The notes: generated by a model from the sequence alone, not told the origin. DNA of 64,000 nucleotides from Odontesthes bonariensis (GCF_027942865.1 NC_134515.1:28215949-28279948); one strand, 5' to 3'; positions 22,759 through 48,636 are shown, counted from the stretch's first letter. Translations and numbers: made by a program.

Positions 22759-23584
22759 TAGGGCTGGGCAACGATTAAAATTTTTTAATCTGATTAATCA
22801 CATGATTTCCCTGATTAATCACAATTAATCGCATTTGTAGGCAAAATCCAAAAATTCAAATTCAAAAGTAGTGTATAGCTTTTAGCATTTAGTTTTATTT
22901 TAAATGTACTGCCATATGTGTGCCATAACATTTGTTGTGCAAACACACTTTTAACATCAGCATTTTTATGTAGAAGCCTCGCTCCACTGTCTGTTTCCTT
23001 GTAAGACTTGCTGGTATCAGCTGTGTGTTTTGCCTTTAAGTGATATTTTAGACTGGAACTACTACGGTGATGAAACAATTCAACTTCGCAGTGTTTACAG
23101 ATGACTTTGGTTCTATCGACTCCGCCGTCTGGAAGAACTTTAAAATGAAAATGGCCGAGTAAAAATTCCGTACCCTTCTCCGTGTTTGGTGGATTACTTT
23201 CTTTTCCGGTTCTGCAGCAGACAGCAACAGACTTTTACAATAATAACAAAAATGAATAAAACGGGTGGTTTGTGGCGTAGTGGGTTAAGCAGGCGCCCCA
23301 TGTACAAGCAGCTATCATCCTCGCTGCAGCTGGTTCGAATCCCATATTGGATGGCCCTGTGCTGCATGTCGTTCCCCCTCTCTCTGCCCCCTGCTTCCTG
23401 TCTCTCTGAACTTTCCTATCCATTAAAGGCACAAAAGCCCCCCCCCCCAAAAAAATTCTTTTTTTTTTAAATAAAAAATAATAATAAAATAATAAAACCT
23501 GCGTTAATGCGCTATAAAATATTTATCGGTGTTAAGTAATTAACGAGTTAACTCGTTATTATCGCGTTAACTCGCCCAGCCCTA
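22759..23584 (-). mobile_element. Non-autonomous hAT element, interrupted by a SINE
   Basis: The left end TAGGGCTGGGCAACGATTAA and the right end ACTCGCCCAGCCCTA are inverted copies over about 12 bp. This is the 'TAGGGCTGGGC' terminus of a BED-type hAT family common in fish. A minus-strand frame at about 22900-23078 contains FHHRSSSSLKYHLKAKHTAD, the end of a BED zinc finger. A SINE splits the interior. The element sits in a TA microsatellite, so the 8-bp duplication cannot be read reliably. Confidence 0.75.
23264..23460 (+). mobile_element. tRNA-derived SINE, copy 1
   Basis: GTGGCGTAGTGGGTTAAGC (A-box-like) and GGTTCGAATCCC (a perfect tRNA B box) are followed by 'GCTGCATGTCGTTCCCCCTCTC', 'CTTCCTGTCTCTCTGAACTTTCCTATC' and 'ATTAAAGGCACAAAAGC', ending in C- and A-rich tails. 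This is a typical fish tRNA-SINE layout. It lies inside the hAT element and is therefore younger than it. Confidence 0.8.
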
Positions 23585-23588
23585 ATTG

Positions 23589-23651
<63 letters not shown>

Positions 23652-23655
23652 CATA
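23585..23655. repeat. TA/CA compound microsatellite
   Basis: Alternating (TA)n, (CA)n and (TA)n blocks lie between the right end of the hAT element and the second SINE. The TA tract at 22733-22758 before the hAT is probably the other half of the same microsatellite, split by insertion. Confidence 0.85.
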
Positions 23656-23825
23656 CAGCAGACGCTCCATGTACAGAGGCTATAGTCCTCGTGCAGCTGG
23701 CCCCGGTTCAAATCCCACATCGGACGGCCCTTTGCTGCGTGTTATTTCCCCCTCTCTGCCCCTTGCTTCCTGTCTCTCTTCACTGTCCTATAATAAAGGC
23801 ATAAAATGCCCCCAAAAAAATAAAT
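23656..23825 (+). mobile_element. tRNA-derived SINE, copy 2 (5'-truncated)
   Basis: From CAGACGCTCCATGTACAGAG onward it aligns by eye with copy 1: B box GGTTCAAATCCC, 'CCTTTGCTGCGTGTTATTTCCCCCTCTCTGCCCC', 'CTTCCTGTCTCTCTTCACTGTCCTAT' and 'AATAAAGGCATAAAATGCCCCC' plus an A tail. The tRNA A-box part is missing. Copies 1 and 2 share orientation and lie about 200 bp apart. Confidence 0.75.
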
Positions 23826-23921
23826 CATACATACCACAGAGGAGTCCAGAATTGTGTTAAACATGGTAAATACAGGAGTTTGAACTCACACGAGACCACA
23901 ATCAGTGTACAGTGTTGGCTT

Positions 23922-26537
23922 TTTATTCTTCATGACAAGTCAGTGGAGGTCAACTCGCATACACATAAAAAGGAGGACCATCAAACGTGTTATGCAGAGT
24001 GTGTGTGGGCATGATATTTCTACATTAATTTACACAGAATGCAGGACGCATAAATACAGTTAAAATATTATACAACAATGGGAATCAAAATTATACACAC
24101 ATTTGCAAATAGCGAATTAAATAGATCAAGAAATCCATTTACAACCTTCAGTGTAACATGACATCGTGTTAAAGCATTTTCACTTTTTAGAGCAAACTTT
24201 CAACCTCAGGCTCCCCTGGCAGTTCAAAGTTCAAAACAAGTTCTCTCACATGATTTCCTTACAGCAACTTTCATCATAGTAACATTTGGTTTTTTTTCAA
24301 TAAATAGAAATGGTGACCATTAATATCAGGGAGAGCTGACATAAAAGAATTCATTCTTTAGAGTCTTCATCTGATGCTAAAAAAAAAAAGTGAAAATATT
24401 TTACCAAAATGAGACATCACCTTAATCAGTGCTCGAACGGCTTATTGAGCCTCCTTCAAAAGCAATTAAAAATACCTTCAGAAAACTAAAACAGAAAAAA
24501 ATTTTATTAAAATGACGCCAGTTGCCTCAACGTGGAGCTGTTATGGAGTTGTAAGGGGAAGAAGACGAGAACAAAAACAAGGCACAAAGAAAGAAAACCA
24601 ACGATCAGCGACCGGTGGGTATATTGAAAAACAGCAGTTTCCGCGTCGGACTTAAGGGACCATGATCATTGGGTCAGTTGTTAGCTTAAAACCATTTAAA
24701 ATCAGCCCTGGCTTCGCTCTACTTTCAGCAACAAACAAAGGAGCATAGATGCGAGTGCATTCTCATGGTTTTTTTTTTTACTTCGTAGTGGAGGCTCAAT
24801 ACTTTTGGAGCTCCAACTCGCAAAGTGAGGTATTGACCTATTCGTTTAGTCATGGATTTAAGTCATAATGCAATACTAGATGCGAAGTACATATTAATGC
24901 CGTTTTAAATGAGGGGGAGTCATTATTATTTAGATTTACTTATAACTTTAAAGACACCTGCTTGCTCTTTTAGCTCGCCAAACTGAGAAACAACGGAGGC
25001 TGGGGGCCAGTCGCTTGCCGCAGTTGCTACGAGCATTTCATTCATTTGGTGGCGCACATAAGCAAAGCATGGTGACGTTAAATCATGAAACACAAAACAT
25101 GGACATGGTTGATTAAAAGGAGCATGGACGAGCAGATGCGTGCTACTGTACTGTAGCCGGGAGAAACGAGCAGGGATGGTGTCAGTTTCACCGCTTCAGG
25201 GAAAGTAAAACTACTTGAACTCTTGACCCGACGCGAGGAAGCGTCTTAAAATCCCCTGTAAGAACCAATGAGATGCTTACACTTTGCACTCACAAATGAC
25301 TTGCAAAAAGCAGCTTATTCTTCAAGATGCCCGATGGCTACTGTAAAATAGCTGCAGATAGCCACGGCAAATGGGAAAAAAAAAATAAAAAATCAAGACA
25401 GGTCAGGATAAACCCACCGTGAGCCTACAGCTGGAAGGATACAAGCTTGGTGCATAGTTTGCAAAGTAAGACTCACATTAAAGATTTCCCAAATCGTGTA
25501 ACCGAACACTCGTGGTCTGACCTGAGGTTGTGAACTTATGGCTGATCTATTTCCATATGAAACGCCATATGAAGTCAAGGAACAAGAAATGTTGCAGGAT
25601 AAAAATAAGGGCAGTAGTAAATAGAGGAAATTTCACAACAGCAGCGGGCTCTACTTTGAATATAGGAATTCTGCTAGTAAGGCTGTCTGTTCTATCAAAA
25701 CAGCGACAGGGGAGAGCTGTCAGAGATGACCTAATGGCTAAATAATGTCAGACAGGTCTGACTGGGATGCCAGATTAAAGGCAAGAGTGTGAAGACGTAC
25801 AGCCTTCAGAGAACAGATCGTAGCCTTGAATCAGAGTCAGAGTCGGAGGACAGTAAACACTGTACGTGAAAAAGTCTTGTTCTGGAATAAATACTGTAAA
25901 TGGTTCACTACGGAGCACCGCCTCCAACAAGACAAGAGTCACCGACACAGAGAAATGAGCAGCACTTCTGTCTCTTCATCCTTCTCCAGGCTGCATGCAG
26001 GCTTCTCCACTCCAAGCAGAGAAGACCAAGAGGGTCGGGATGAGAGATTCTTTTTTTTCTTTTCTTTTTTTTTTTTAAACACGTTTTCTCAGTCCATGGT
26101 TGTGGTGGGTGGTAGTGGGGAATGTGGCATCATATCTGGGATGGACAGGATGCCTGAAGTCAGGGAGGGAAGAGGGAGCCAACATGAAGACGGGTCCTTA
26201 TGGAGAAGAGGGGTTTTGGAGTAATGGTAAGAGCGTTTCAGCGCTACGGAAACAGGGTGAGACAGACAAAAAAACAAACAGAAAAACATTTAGTTCAAAA
26301 CATGTTAAAAAAAGGTGAGGATGAGGATAAGCACATTACACACCATATCAGCAAATCAGGCAATTAGCTGAAGTTAATTCTAAGCTGCAATGAGCATTCA
26401 CTCTACTCTAACTAAATAAATGACAGCTAATTAGATACTTCAAACTGTAGCTTGTCAACGCTCACGATAGAGAGAACAGGTAAGGATAAAGTCATTAGAA
26501 TTGAGCATTAAACTGCTGGCTAATCTATCTTGGCTTT
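23922..26537 (-). other. Probable 3' UTR of the bicaudal-D gene
   Basis: No coding exon occurs between the bicd stop codon and 23.9 kb, and repeats are absent here though dense just beyond. A minus-strand AATAAA lies at 23922-23927 in the context AATAAAAAGCCAACACTGTAC. A single long 3' UTR of about 2.6 kb is plausible. Nearer signals may be used, and no transcript data were available. Confidence 0.4.
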
Positions 26538-40351
<13,814 letters not shown>

Positions 40352-40382
40352 TCTTGCCTGGCCTCCCACTTTTGTCAATGTT

Positions 40383-40421
40383 CTACTGAGACGCCCTCTT
40401 CATTCACTCCTCCACCCCCAT
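40383..40421 (-). promoter_or_regulatory. Two back-to-back short uORFs in the bicd 5' leader
   Basis: If the leader exon starts at the acceptor TTTTGTAG|TG (exon start 40430), it contains ATG GGG GTG GAG GAG TGA (40421-40404). This is followed directly by a second uORF, ATG at 40403 to TAG at 40383. The main ATG at 40351 follows 31 nt later. Such minimal uORFs commonly reduce translation. Their presence in mRNA depends on the inferred splice site. Confidence 0.5.
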
Positions 40422-41479
40422 TATTCCACACTACAAAAGACAAAACAGAGAGAAGGTGGTTACACTTCAGAAATGGTGGTTGCATAAACTTTTTAGAACT
40501 ACGGCCCTGATAGCAAAGAGGTTTTGTAAGAAATCACAAGGTGGTACTAAGTGAGCAAACGGCGAAGATTAATATTAGGTGTTGGAGTTGGAAAATGCTT
40601 CAACTTCAGCTTAGAGAGCTAAACAGCCACCTGACCGACCGACCAACCAACCAAGCAAGCAAGCCTGAAATTAACAGCTGCAGTATGCAATTATATGTGA
40701 ACCCTCATCATACAATGCTTACTCTGCTTATTATTAGGTCAAATAAACGTTTGGGGCCTACAATAAGCACATGGCTACTCATCTGTAAGGCACGTCATGA
40801 TATTTTAAGCTCATTAGGGATGATTCCGAAGATCACAACCGACAGAAAAGAAGCTGCCACTATTACAAAATGATGCGAGGATATGTTCAACATTTGATCT
40901 ATAGAAAATACCCATAGTTACTGAAATAAGTCACTTAAACAATGTGACTGACGACAGGGTGGGGACGATTCTTCCCCCATTTCCTCGTACCCTCCGGTTT
41001 GACCGAAGATGGAATCACCAGCTGCCGGTTGTCTGCCGGTGCCGAGTGATGTAGGCGGTTAGTCATCCCGAAAGCATTCGCCTCACCCCGCTCACGAAGC
41101 AGTCCATCATACCACCAGCTAAGAGTTGCCCCCCCTGTTTCTAAAGTAGGCTGTTATCTAGAAGATGAGAGCTATTCAGAAAGGGAAACTTAATCGATAA
41201 CGCCGGACAGGACACGGGATACCATCTAACAGCTAGCATCAGTAGCTAGCTTAACGTTGATGCATACAGTGAATCAGCTAACAATACGAAGTTATAAGCA
41301 AGGAGAGTAAAAAAACTGTCGCCAATAGCGTGCTGTCTTTGTAATTCCATACCTTCATATAGCCTTATCTACTTAAACGCCACAGAGTTGCTCTCTCGTC
41401 CTAACGTCAATTGAATCCAATCATTGAACAAGCTAATTAGCTGTACAATCACCCATCGTTAGCCAAACTACGCACTCAC

Positions 41480-41959
41480 CCTATGGTTTTGACTTAAAGA
41501 TGGAGCTCGCCGGCTGCCACCAAACGCTATCTTTGCACCACCCTCTGGAGTTGCCAACAGCAGCGGTCTCCTAATGACGTTAGTAACCAATGCTACCGGC
41601 GCAGGTTAGCGAACAGCCGCCTGACTTCCTCCCACCTGCTTCTTTCGTTTCACGACAGGGTCGGGTGTCAAATGCGCGCGGAGAACGTGAAGGCACCGTT
41701 ACCCCCTCTAGCGTCACAAGGGGAAAATGCAGCTACAACAAGAACTGTCTTTGCCGTCTGTATTAGAGTGGATATAGCATGTGTTGTTTATTCAGACACA
41801 AAAGCCCTGAATTAAGTGTTTGTAGTTTATGAACTTTCACAGATTTTAAAATTTAATTGGTGTCAAAATAGACTTCCGCTCGTTCCTGCATGACTTCCGG
41901 TTTACTTCCGAATCTGCACATTGTCCGGCCGTTGTGCCTCCTGCCAGTTTTCATACACA
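41480..41959. promoter_or_regulatory. Divergent promoter region of bicd and apex2
   Basis: A minus-strand donor CATAGG|GTGAGTG marks the probable end of a noncoding bicd first exon at 41480. apex2 coding starts at 41960 on the other strand. Three ETS-type motifs lie close to apex2: GACTTCCGCT (41871-41880), ACTTCCGG (41893-41900) and ACTTCCG (41904-41910). No TATA box is evident. Clustered ETS sites between head-to-head genes fit a housekeeping bidirectional promoter. Confidence 0.5.
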
Positions 41960-44900
41960 ATGGAGATCGTTACATGGAACATAAACGGCATCAGGACTTT
42001 TAAAGGAGGCATAAAAAAGGCTCTCGATTCACTGCGCGCAGATGTGGTTTGTGTTCAGGAGACGAAAGTGACAAGTAAGTGTTTTCGCAACAGGAGCTCT
42101 GGGAGCGCGGGAGCTGTCACTCGGTGTGCTACGAACTGTGTTATGAAATCGCAACCAGTTAAACCCCTTTTTACACTTCTCAGGAGACTTGCTTGATGAA
42201 AGGACCGCCATTGTTGACGGCTACAACTCCTATTTCAGCTACAGTCGGGGACGCAGCGGCTATTCAGGTTTATTACATTGTAGTAATAATTTGATTTAGG
42301 GCTGTATTGTTGTTTTTCTCTCACTTCCCTGTAATAATTACATTCAGCGACCCCAGTAACAATAAACAATCTTCTTCAGTAAAAAGGGATGATCAGTATT
42401 TGTTTGAATGTTGTTATTGGTAAAATGTAGAACCTTTAAACAGCCTTTGCATTTGACTGTATATACTCTGCTGCAGTATGCAGACATATTCACGTCCTAT
42501 TCTCGATGCGCACAGGGGTTGCCACTTACTGTAAGGTCAGTGCCACGCCATGTGCTGCAGAGGAGGGTCTCACAGGTCTGCTGACCAGCCATGAAGGTGC
42601 AGTGGGATGCTACGGTGACCACACTGACTTTACAAGTGAGGAGCTGCAGCTTTTGGACAACGAAGGACGAGCCGTAATCACACAGCACAGAATCATGTAG
42701 GAACAAATCCTAATATGTTTTGCAGGACATGTTGTATGACGTGAGTACAGAAACAGAGACAAATACACAATACGGGACTATTGTGTATTTGTCTCTGTTT
42801 GTGTACTCACGTCATGTAATCGTTTGATTATGAAACCAGTTTTCTGGTTGGCGAAATATCGCGCAAGCCTTTACTATAGGGCCAGATATCAGTTTGTGGA
42901 TTTCTTTTTGCAGATGTGTGCGCATGTTTTTGACTTTGTTTCACCCTCATAGGTGTCAGGACAAAGAGCAAACCATTACTGTGATTAATGTATACTGTCC
43001 ACGGGCTGACCCCGAAAAGCCAGAGCGAAAGCATTTCAAACTACAGTTCTACAGGTTGCTTCGGTCTAGGGCTGAAGCTATACTGAAAGATGGGAGGTGA
43101 GAGTTTTGAAAAGCTTCCACAGACTGAATTAAAGCGACAGGTGTATCCTACTTTTACCACAAACGTTTAACTCACGGTACGAAAGTCATTTATTTTCAAA
43201 ACAGACATCTTTTGGCCTGTTTGTGGTTATAAACTCTGTTGCTTTGACATAGTCACATATGTCTTTTGTTATTTGTTCACCTAAAATTGTAATCTTTATT
43301 ATATTACAAACATTCACAGAGTCTTAAAGTGGTTAATTTGGAGTGAACAATGTAAATCTACATGTCTTACATTTTCCCATATTGTGATAAGATTCTAACT
43401 TTTGGATCGTGTATTTCTCTGCTCGGATGTTGTCTCTGTTTTAAGATTGAGCAGTTTGTGTTCATTGTCTTCTCTGATCTGTTTTTCAGCCATGTGATCG
43501 TTTTAGGGGATGTAAATACTTCCCATCGGCCAATAGACCACTGTGACCCCAGTGATATTGTAAGTAAAAGCCTCGACGACTGTCATATGATTGTAGATCT
43601 TTTTTTGGTCCATGAGATAGTTCAAGCATTTGAGATGTAGGCGTCTTCATTGTCTCAGAGTTACGGTGATTTTAAACAAATCTCAGGGCTGCACATGAAA
43701 GCCACATCAAGGCTGCACCGTTTTTAGGCTAATCATTTTTGGTCATGCTAATTAGCAGTGGCGTCTGCACGTCTGCAACCACTCGCATTCTCCATGTGCA
43801 ACAGGAATGTATAATTACCAAACATCCTTTTGCTGTTGGTTCAAACAGTTCAGTAGATCACAAGGAAATAATATGTGAGATTGTGTGTGGGACTCTGTTT
43901 CTAAATCAGAAATCAAATCAAATTTATTTATATAGCACATTTCATGTACAAAACAATTCAAAGTGCTTTACATAAAATAAAAGCATTGCAGCAGGGAGTG
44001 TAAGAAGCATTAAAAATACATAAAATAATATAAAGAGAAACAAATAAAATAATTTTAATTAATTTAAAAACAAGCAACAGTCCAGATAAATTTAAAGATA
44101 CCGTGCAGATTTCATGCATAGACACATGAGAAAAGAAATGTTTTTAACCTGGATTTAAAAATGTCTCCATTTGGTGAAAGTTTAATCTCCACTGGCAGTT
44201 TGTTCCACTTGTTTGCAGCATAACAGCTAAATGCTGCTTCTCCGTGTTTAGTCTGGACTCTGGACTGGACCAGCTGACCTGAGTCCTTGGATCTAAGAGC
44301 TCTGCTGGGTTTATATTCTCTGAAAATATCACAGATGTATTTTGGGCCTAAACCGTTCTGGGATTTGTAAACCATCAGCAGGCTTTTAAAATCTATTCTG
44401 TGACTGACTGGAAGCCAGAGTAAAGATTTTAAAACTGGTGTGATGTGTTCAGATCTCTTAGTCCGGGTTAAAACTCTAGCAGCAGCGTTCTGGATGAGCT
44501 GCAGATGTTTAATGCTCTTTTTGGGAAGTCCAGTTAAAAGACCTTTACAGTACAGTTCCAGTAAATAAAGTGGATCTGTGGAGAAATGGCATGTCTAAGA
44601 GAATGTTATAACCTCGTAGCAACCTCTGAAACCCACTGATTAGAATGTTAAGTTGTGTTAACGTGCTAGTTAGTTTGTGTGTATGATCTGCAAAAGACCA
44701 TTTGCTTTAGCTTTATTTTCAATCAACAAACAAAAGAGTGGTGTCTGTTCCAGAAGGAAAGCAAATGAGAATGTCTCCCCAAATGTCCTCTTACATAACG
44801 GGAGAAGATATCTTGCATTAAATGACATACTGTATGTTCCTGCATACATATTCCAGTCATGAAACTACTTTTTCTCCCATCATTTAGGAGGATTTCGATG

Positions 44901-46012
44901 AAAACCCTGGGAGAAAATGGCTTAATGGCTTTTTGCACCGCAGTAGACAAGAAGTGGACAACAGTGGAGAGCAGCCGGATGAAGAATCCGAGGTGACGGA
45001 TCCCATCTCCACTGGAAAATTTGTGGATACCTTTCGCTATTTCCACCCAACTCGTACTAACGCCTTCACGTGCTGGTCCACTCTCACTGGAGCCCGTCAG
45101 ACAAACTACGGCACACGCATCGACTACATATTCGCCGATCGCCAGCTAGCCAAGGAGCAGTTTGTGGCGGCGGACATCATGCCAGAGGTGGAGGGGTCGG
45201 ATCACTGTCCTGTGTGGGGGAAACTGAGCTGCCCTCTTCTTCCCAGCTCCAAGCCTCCTCCTCTCTGCACTCGCTACCTGCCAGAGTTTGCTGGGAAACA
45301 GCAGAAACTCTCCCGCTTCCTTGTTAAAGTGGACCAAAAATCAATGCAGTCTGAGCAGAAAAACATCCTGCCTGCATCTCAAGAAGAGGAGGAAAGGAGG
45401 GAGAATTTAAACCCATTTGGAGCCGATAACATCTCTGGCAAAAAACGGTTATTAACGTCAGACTCTGCTGTTCCAAAAGGGAAAAGGACTAAGACAACAA
45501 ATACCTCTTTGAAGCCTCAAGGCAACCTTCTTTCCTTCTTCAAACCCAAACTCGCAAACGTTAAGCAGTGTGAAAAAGCAGTTAGTCTGGAAGAAGTAAC
45601 CTCATCAGTCAGCAACCAAAAAGCATCCGCAGTCAGTGACACGAGCTCAGTCACAGGCGCTGCAACTGAAGAGACTGAGCTCACTTTTGATGCGTCATCC
45701 CAGCTGAGTACCGGCAGCACCGCGGAGGAAACAGACAAACCGATCAAGACGAAACATTCAACCCCTCAGCCCCCTGTGGGACACTCGGATGCAAAGAAAG
45801 GAGGATCGTTGGGGTTTTGGAAGTCAGTGCTTCGTGGCCCACCCCCGGCCCCCTGCTGTAAGGTCCACGGGGAACCCTGTGTGCTTCGTACTGTGAAAAA
45901 GGAGGGGCCAAACATGGGCAAACAGTTCTTTGTGTGTGCACGTCCTCAGGGACATGCCTCCAACCCGGACGCTCGATGTAATTTCTTTGCATGGGTTGAC
46001 AGGGGGAAATGA
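41960..46012 (+). CDS. apex2: AP endonuclease 2 (6 exons)
   Basis: Exons 41960-42074, 42184-42267, 42516-42696, 42953-43096, 43490-43559 and 44888-46012 join in phase to 572 residues (human about 518, as remembered). APEX2 is a nuclear class II AP endonuclease with 3'-5' exonuclease activity, acting in base excision repair and ATR signalling. The exonuclease-endonuclease-phosphatase fold is seen in TWNINGIR (5-12), QETKV with metal-binding Glu34, VINVYCPRADP, VIVLGDVNTSHRPIDH, YGTRIDYIF and GSDHCPVWG. A PCNA-binding PIP box, QGNLLSFF, starts at residue 409. A C-terminal zf-GRF finger follows (CKVHGEPCVLRTVKKEGPN to RCNFFAW). The start MEIVTWNINGIR matches the family; frame upstream has no ATG. 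Intron 3 has a long hairpin and intron 5 a LINE fragment. Confidence 0.94.
42736..42815. repeat. 37-bp near-perfect inverted repeat, 6-nt loop
   Basis: The left arm runs from ATGACGTGAGTACAG to ACACAATA (42736-42772), then CGGGAC, then the right arm from TATTGTGTATTTG to ACTCACGTCAT (42779-42815). The arms pair at 36 of 37 positions. It lies in apex2 intron 3, about 40 bp after the exon 3 donor. It may be a miniature foldback element, or it could form an RNA hairpin in the pre-mRNA. The palindromic ends contain TGACGT/ACGTCA, a CRE-like hexamer. Confidence 0.9.
43911..44580 (-). mobile_element. L2-like LINE 3' fragment in apex2 intron 5
   Basis: On the minus strand the frame reads MVYKSQNGLGPKYICDIF, then LRSKDSGQLVQSRVQTKHGE, AAFSCYAANKWNKLPVEI and IFKSRLKTFLF. 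This is the C-terminal part of an L2-like polymerase. It is followed by the tail 'ATGTAAAGCACTTTGAATTG...AAATGTGCTATATAAATAAATTTGATTTGATT', a familiar fish LINE 3' end with short ATTTG repeats. It is 5'-truncated and antisense to apex2. Confidence 0.8.
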
Positions 46013-46101
46013 CTTGTTCAATGTGTCGACAAAAACCTGTTTGCACTGCACTACACGGAGGATGTCTCTCTCATTTCACAGATTTTAGTTCTGAACTAAA
46101 T

Positions 46102-46107
46102 AATAAA
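46102..46107 (+). terminator. apex2: apex2 polyadenylation signal candidate
   Basis: An AATAAA hexamer lies 90 bp after the apex2 stop, in AACTAAATAATAAAGGCC. A second AATAAA lies near 46326 and could be used for a longer 3' UTR. Confidence 0.55.
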
Positions 46108-46329
46108 GGCCATTCTTTTTCTACTTTCATGAGATTACTTTTATTCGTTTGGTATTTTCACTTTTTTTGCATCACGTTTGGCTGTTGTGGAAAGTTGCTT
46201 CAGAATTTGAAGACATCGCCGTTGTGATCTCTTGCATTTCCATCTCTTCTTCTGTTGATTTACAGAATCAACTCTTTACACAGTCAATTGAGAGAGTCGC
46301 TGTTAAGTCAAAAGAGTAGCTGAAAATAA

Positions 46330-48600
46330 ACTTGTTTCCATCCTGTTCTTATACCATAGTGCTGTGTGAAGAGTGTGAGTCTGGTCTGTGTTTATGTAAG
46401 GCTGATGTCGCATATTTAGCTTATAAATGGCAGATTTCATGCTTATTACAGCTGAATGCTGCCGTTGGCAAAGATCTTTTTGTTGCCCACTAGGTGACAG
46501 TGTTTTGAGCTGATGTCAAAACTGGAGGTCATAGAAGGTAAGAAAATGTAACTTTCCACAGCAGCATTTTTTTGTGTTGTTGTTCACACTACCAGCTGTG
46601 CAGCCGCATTAATGGCGTGTGGGCCAGTTAGCCGAGCGTTTCCGTTAAAAAGTCGCTTTTATTTCTCTGCTCTCAGCTTAGGTGACTACAGAGAGCCCAC
46701 GTATTTCAAAAGGCTCCTGTGGTTAAAAAGAAAAAAGATAAATGCTGCCAGTGATCAAATATGTATGTATACGACTTGATTGTATTTTTTAACAGAGAAA
46801 AGTAACAGTAATAATTCACACGTGGCTCTGTGAATTATGAAAAAAATGGGGAGGGACTGTTCATGTGACGAGGCAGGAAATTTCTTTACGCGGGCAAGAG
46901 CTGCCTTCCTCTCTCCTCCATTTATCTTACAGCTGAAGATAACGTGCTCTGGCTTCATGACCGTGAAGACTACATTTTGGTGGTGAAATCAGCCAAGAAG
47001 TTTGAACTTTTTTTTTTTTCCCTGTCGCATCTGTTTGGACCAAAGACATCCATCTGATTGAATGTTTTTAGTGAGGTGAGTACCGGTAGAAAGCCTAAAC
47101 TCCACTCCATGCGTGTTCCAGCCGCACCGTCGGTACCATTTCATTTTCACAAATGTGGAAAGAAGTGGAGCAAAAAAAAAAGTACAGTTTTATTGATAGA
47201 AAGGATATTTTTATATATTTTCTCTGGATTTCTGCTGTAACCGTTGAGGAAATGAGGAAGTAGGGATTACTCCCTGGTACTGTCGGTCTGACATACTGGC
47301 AGATCCTCCGTCACAGAGGCGGGAATTTAAAAGGACCGACATGAGTCAGGTCATCTTGACTGCAAATGAATGACTAAATAAAAAGATGACAATATAGGTT
47401 GATGGTTTTATTATACAAAGTGGCTCGTGAACAACCATGTGTTGCACAAATCTGTAATGTTCAACGATGGTTTCCTTGATTTTTCTGAGTTTCTTAAGTC
47501 ACCGCTAATGTCCGTTGGGGTCACTCAGAAAGTCTTGGAAAGTATGAAAACCCCATCTGTGCAGACTCTCACAATCTATTATGCTGCTTGCAAACAAATG
47601 AAAAGAGAATTCCAAATTTTGCAAAAGAGTGAAAATGGGGTGTTTTGTTGTACTTTATCGTATTGTAACGTATGGCCTCGTGAAAATGAAAGCAGAACCT
47701 GTCAATTGTGCCCACAGGCACGAGATAGAATCTGCAACTGAAAGATCTAGTTTCCAGTAAAAGGATTTGTGGCAGGGGGAGATAAAGAAAATGTGGGTGT
47801 CTCTTGGGTGTCTCAGCTGAGTCAAACTTTATCAGCCAACTGAAATGTCATGTCTCCCAAATGTCATTTTAACTAGAATTTAGCTGTTTTCCTACTAATC
47901 ACAGAATGTGGTATGTACATTGTGTTTTATTCATCCGATTAAAGTCTCATCTGTTACACCTCGTGCAAACATGCAGAGATGCCGGCTGTTATTGATAGAT
48001 TGGTATAGATCTTCAGCTTGAGCTGCGTGGGAGCGTCTAAAGAATGGACTTATGTGTGATGCTGCGGGACATCTGCTGTTATGCGTCAGTTCAGGTCTTA
48101 TAGTTTGTTTTCAATCAGGCACACACAACTCTTAAGCACAATCACATGTGAGCAACCCTGAAAAAGCACTTATCTCCTAAGCTAATTACCATCACCATGG
48201 CTACCAGCAGGATGCAAACTGCCCACCTCAAACGACTTCCACTTCTCCCCTCTGTTCTGCATGCCGAGTCAATGCTGACATCCTTCGTCTTCGGTGTGAG
48301 AAACCCTTTTGATTCGTTTTTTTTTCGATCATCAGCAGCCTTGTAGCACAGACTGTGTTCGAACACTTCAATTAGTTCATTACCTTTGTATTGGCCCTAA
48401 TGTCGACAGCATTTCTGCACAGACACCTGGCAGGAGATTCCCTACAGCAACCATAGGACTCACGCACCACCTGTGGGTGGTTTAAGAAAGGGTTAAGTAT
48501 GGGTGTTCCCATTTCCTGCTCTGCTCTCTGTCCCAGCCTCTAATCCCTCTCACTCTCTCCTCTCTTCACTACCAAGGAGCTTTGGAGAGACTCCCAGGAA
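46330..48600. other. Intergenic between apex2 and slc38a5
   Basis: No coding exon, RNA gene or recognisable repeat family was seen. The final ~150 bp is pyrimidine-rich, directly before the slc38a5 TATA box. Confidence 0.5.
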
Positions 48601-48606
48601 CAAGAC

Positions 48607-48616
48607 TATATATAAA
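48607..48616 (+). promoter_or_regulatory. slc38a5: TATA box, probable slc38a5 promoter
   Basis: TATATATAAA sits about 95 bp before a strong donor, CAACACG|GTAAGT (exon end 48701). This spacing gives a noncoding first exon of about 60-65 bases that would splice to the exon starting at 50436, which holds the slc38a5 ATG. Confidence 0.5.
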
Positions 48617-48636
48617 CATTAGCAGAGTCTTGAAAT

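Noticed and set aside
23264-23340. Possible tRNA gene from the B box GGTTCGAATCCC
   Set aside because: The cloverleaf cannot be closed and a SINE body with A/C tail follows, so it is a tRNA-derived SINE head.
41921-41959. Upstream extension of apex2 reading SGRCASCQFSYT
   Set aside because: It begins at TTG, not ATG, and the family starts at the ATG before EIVTWNINGIR.
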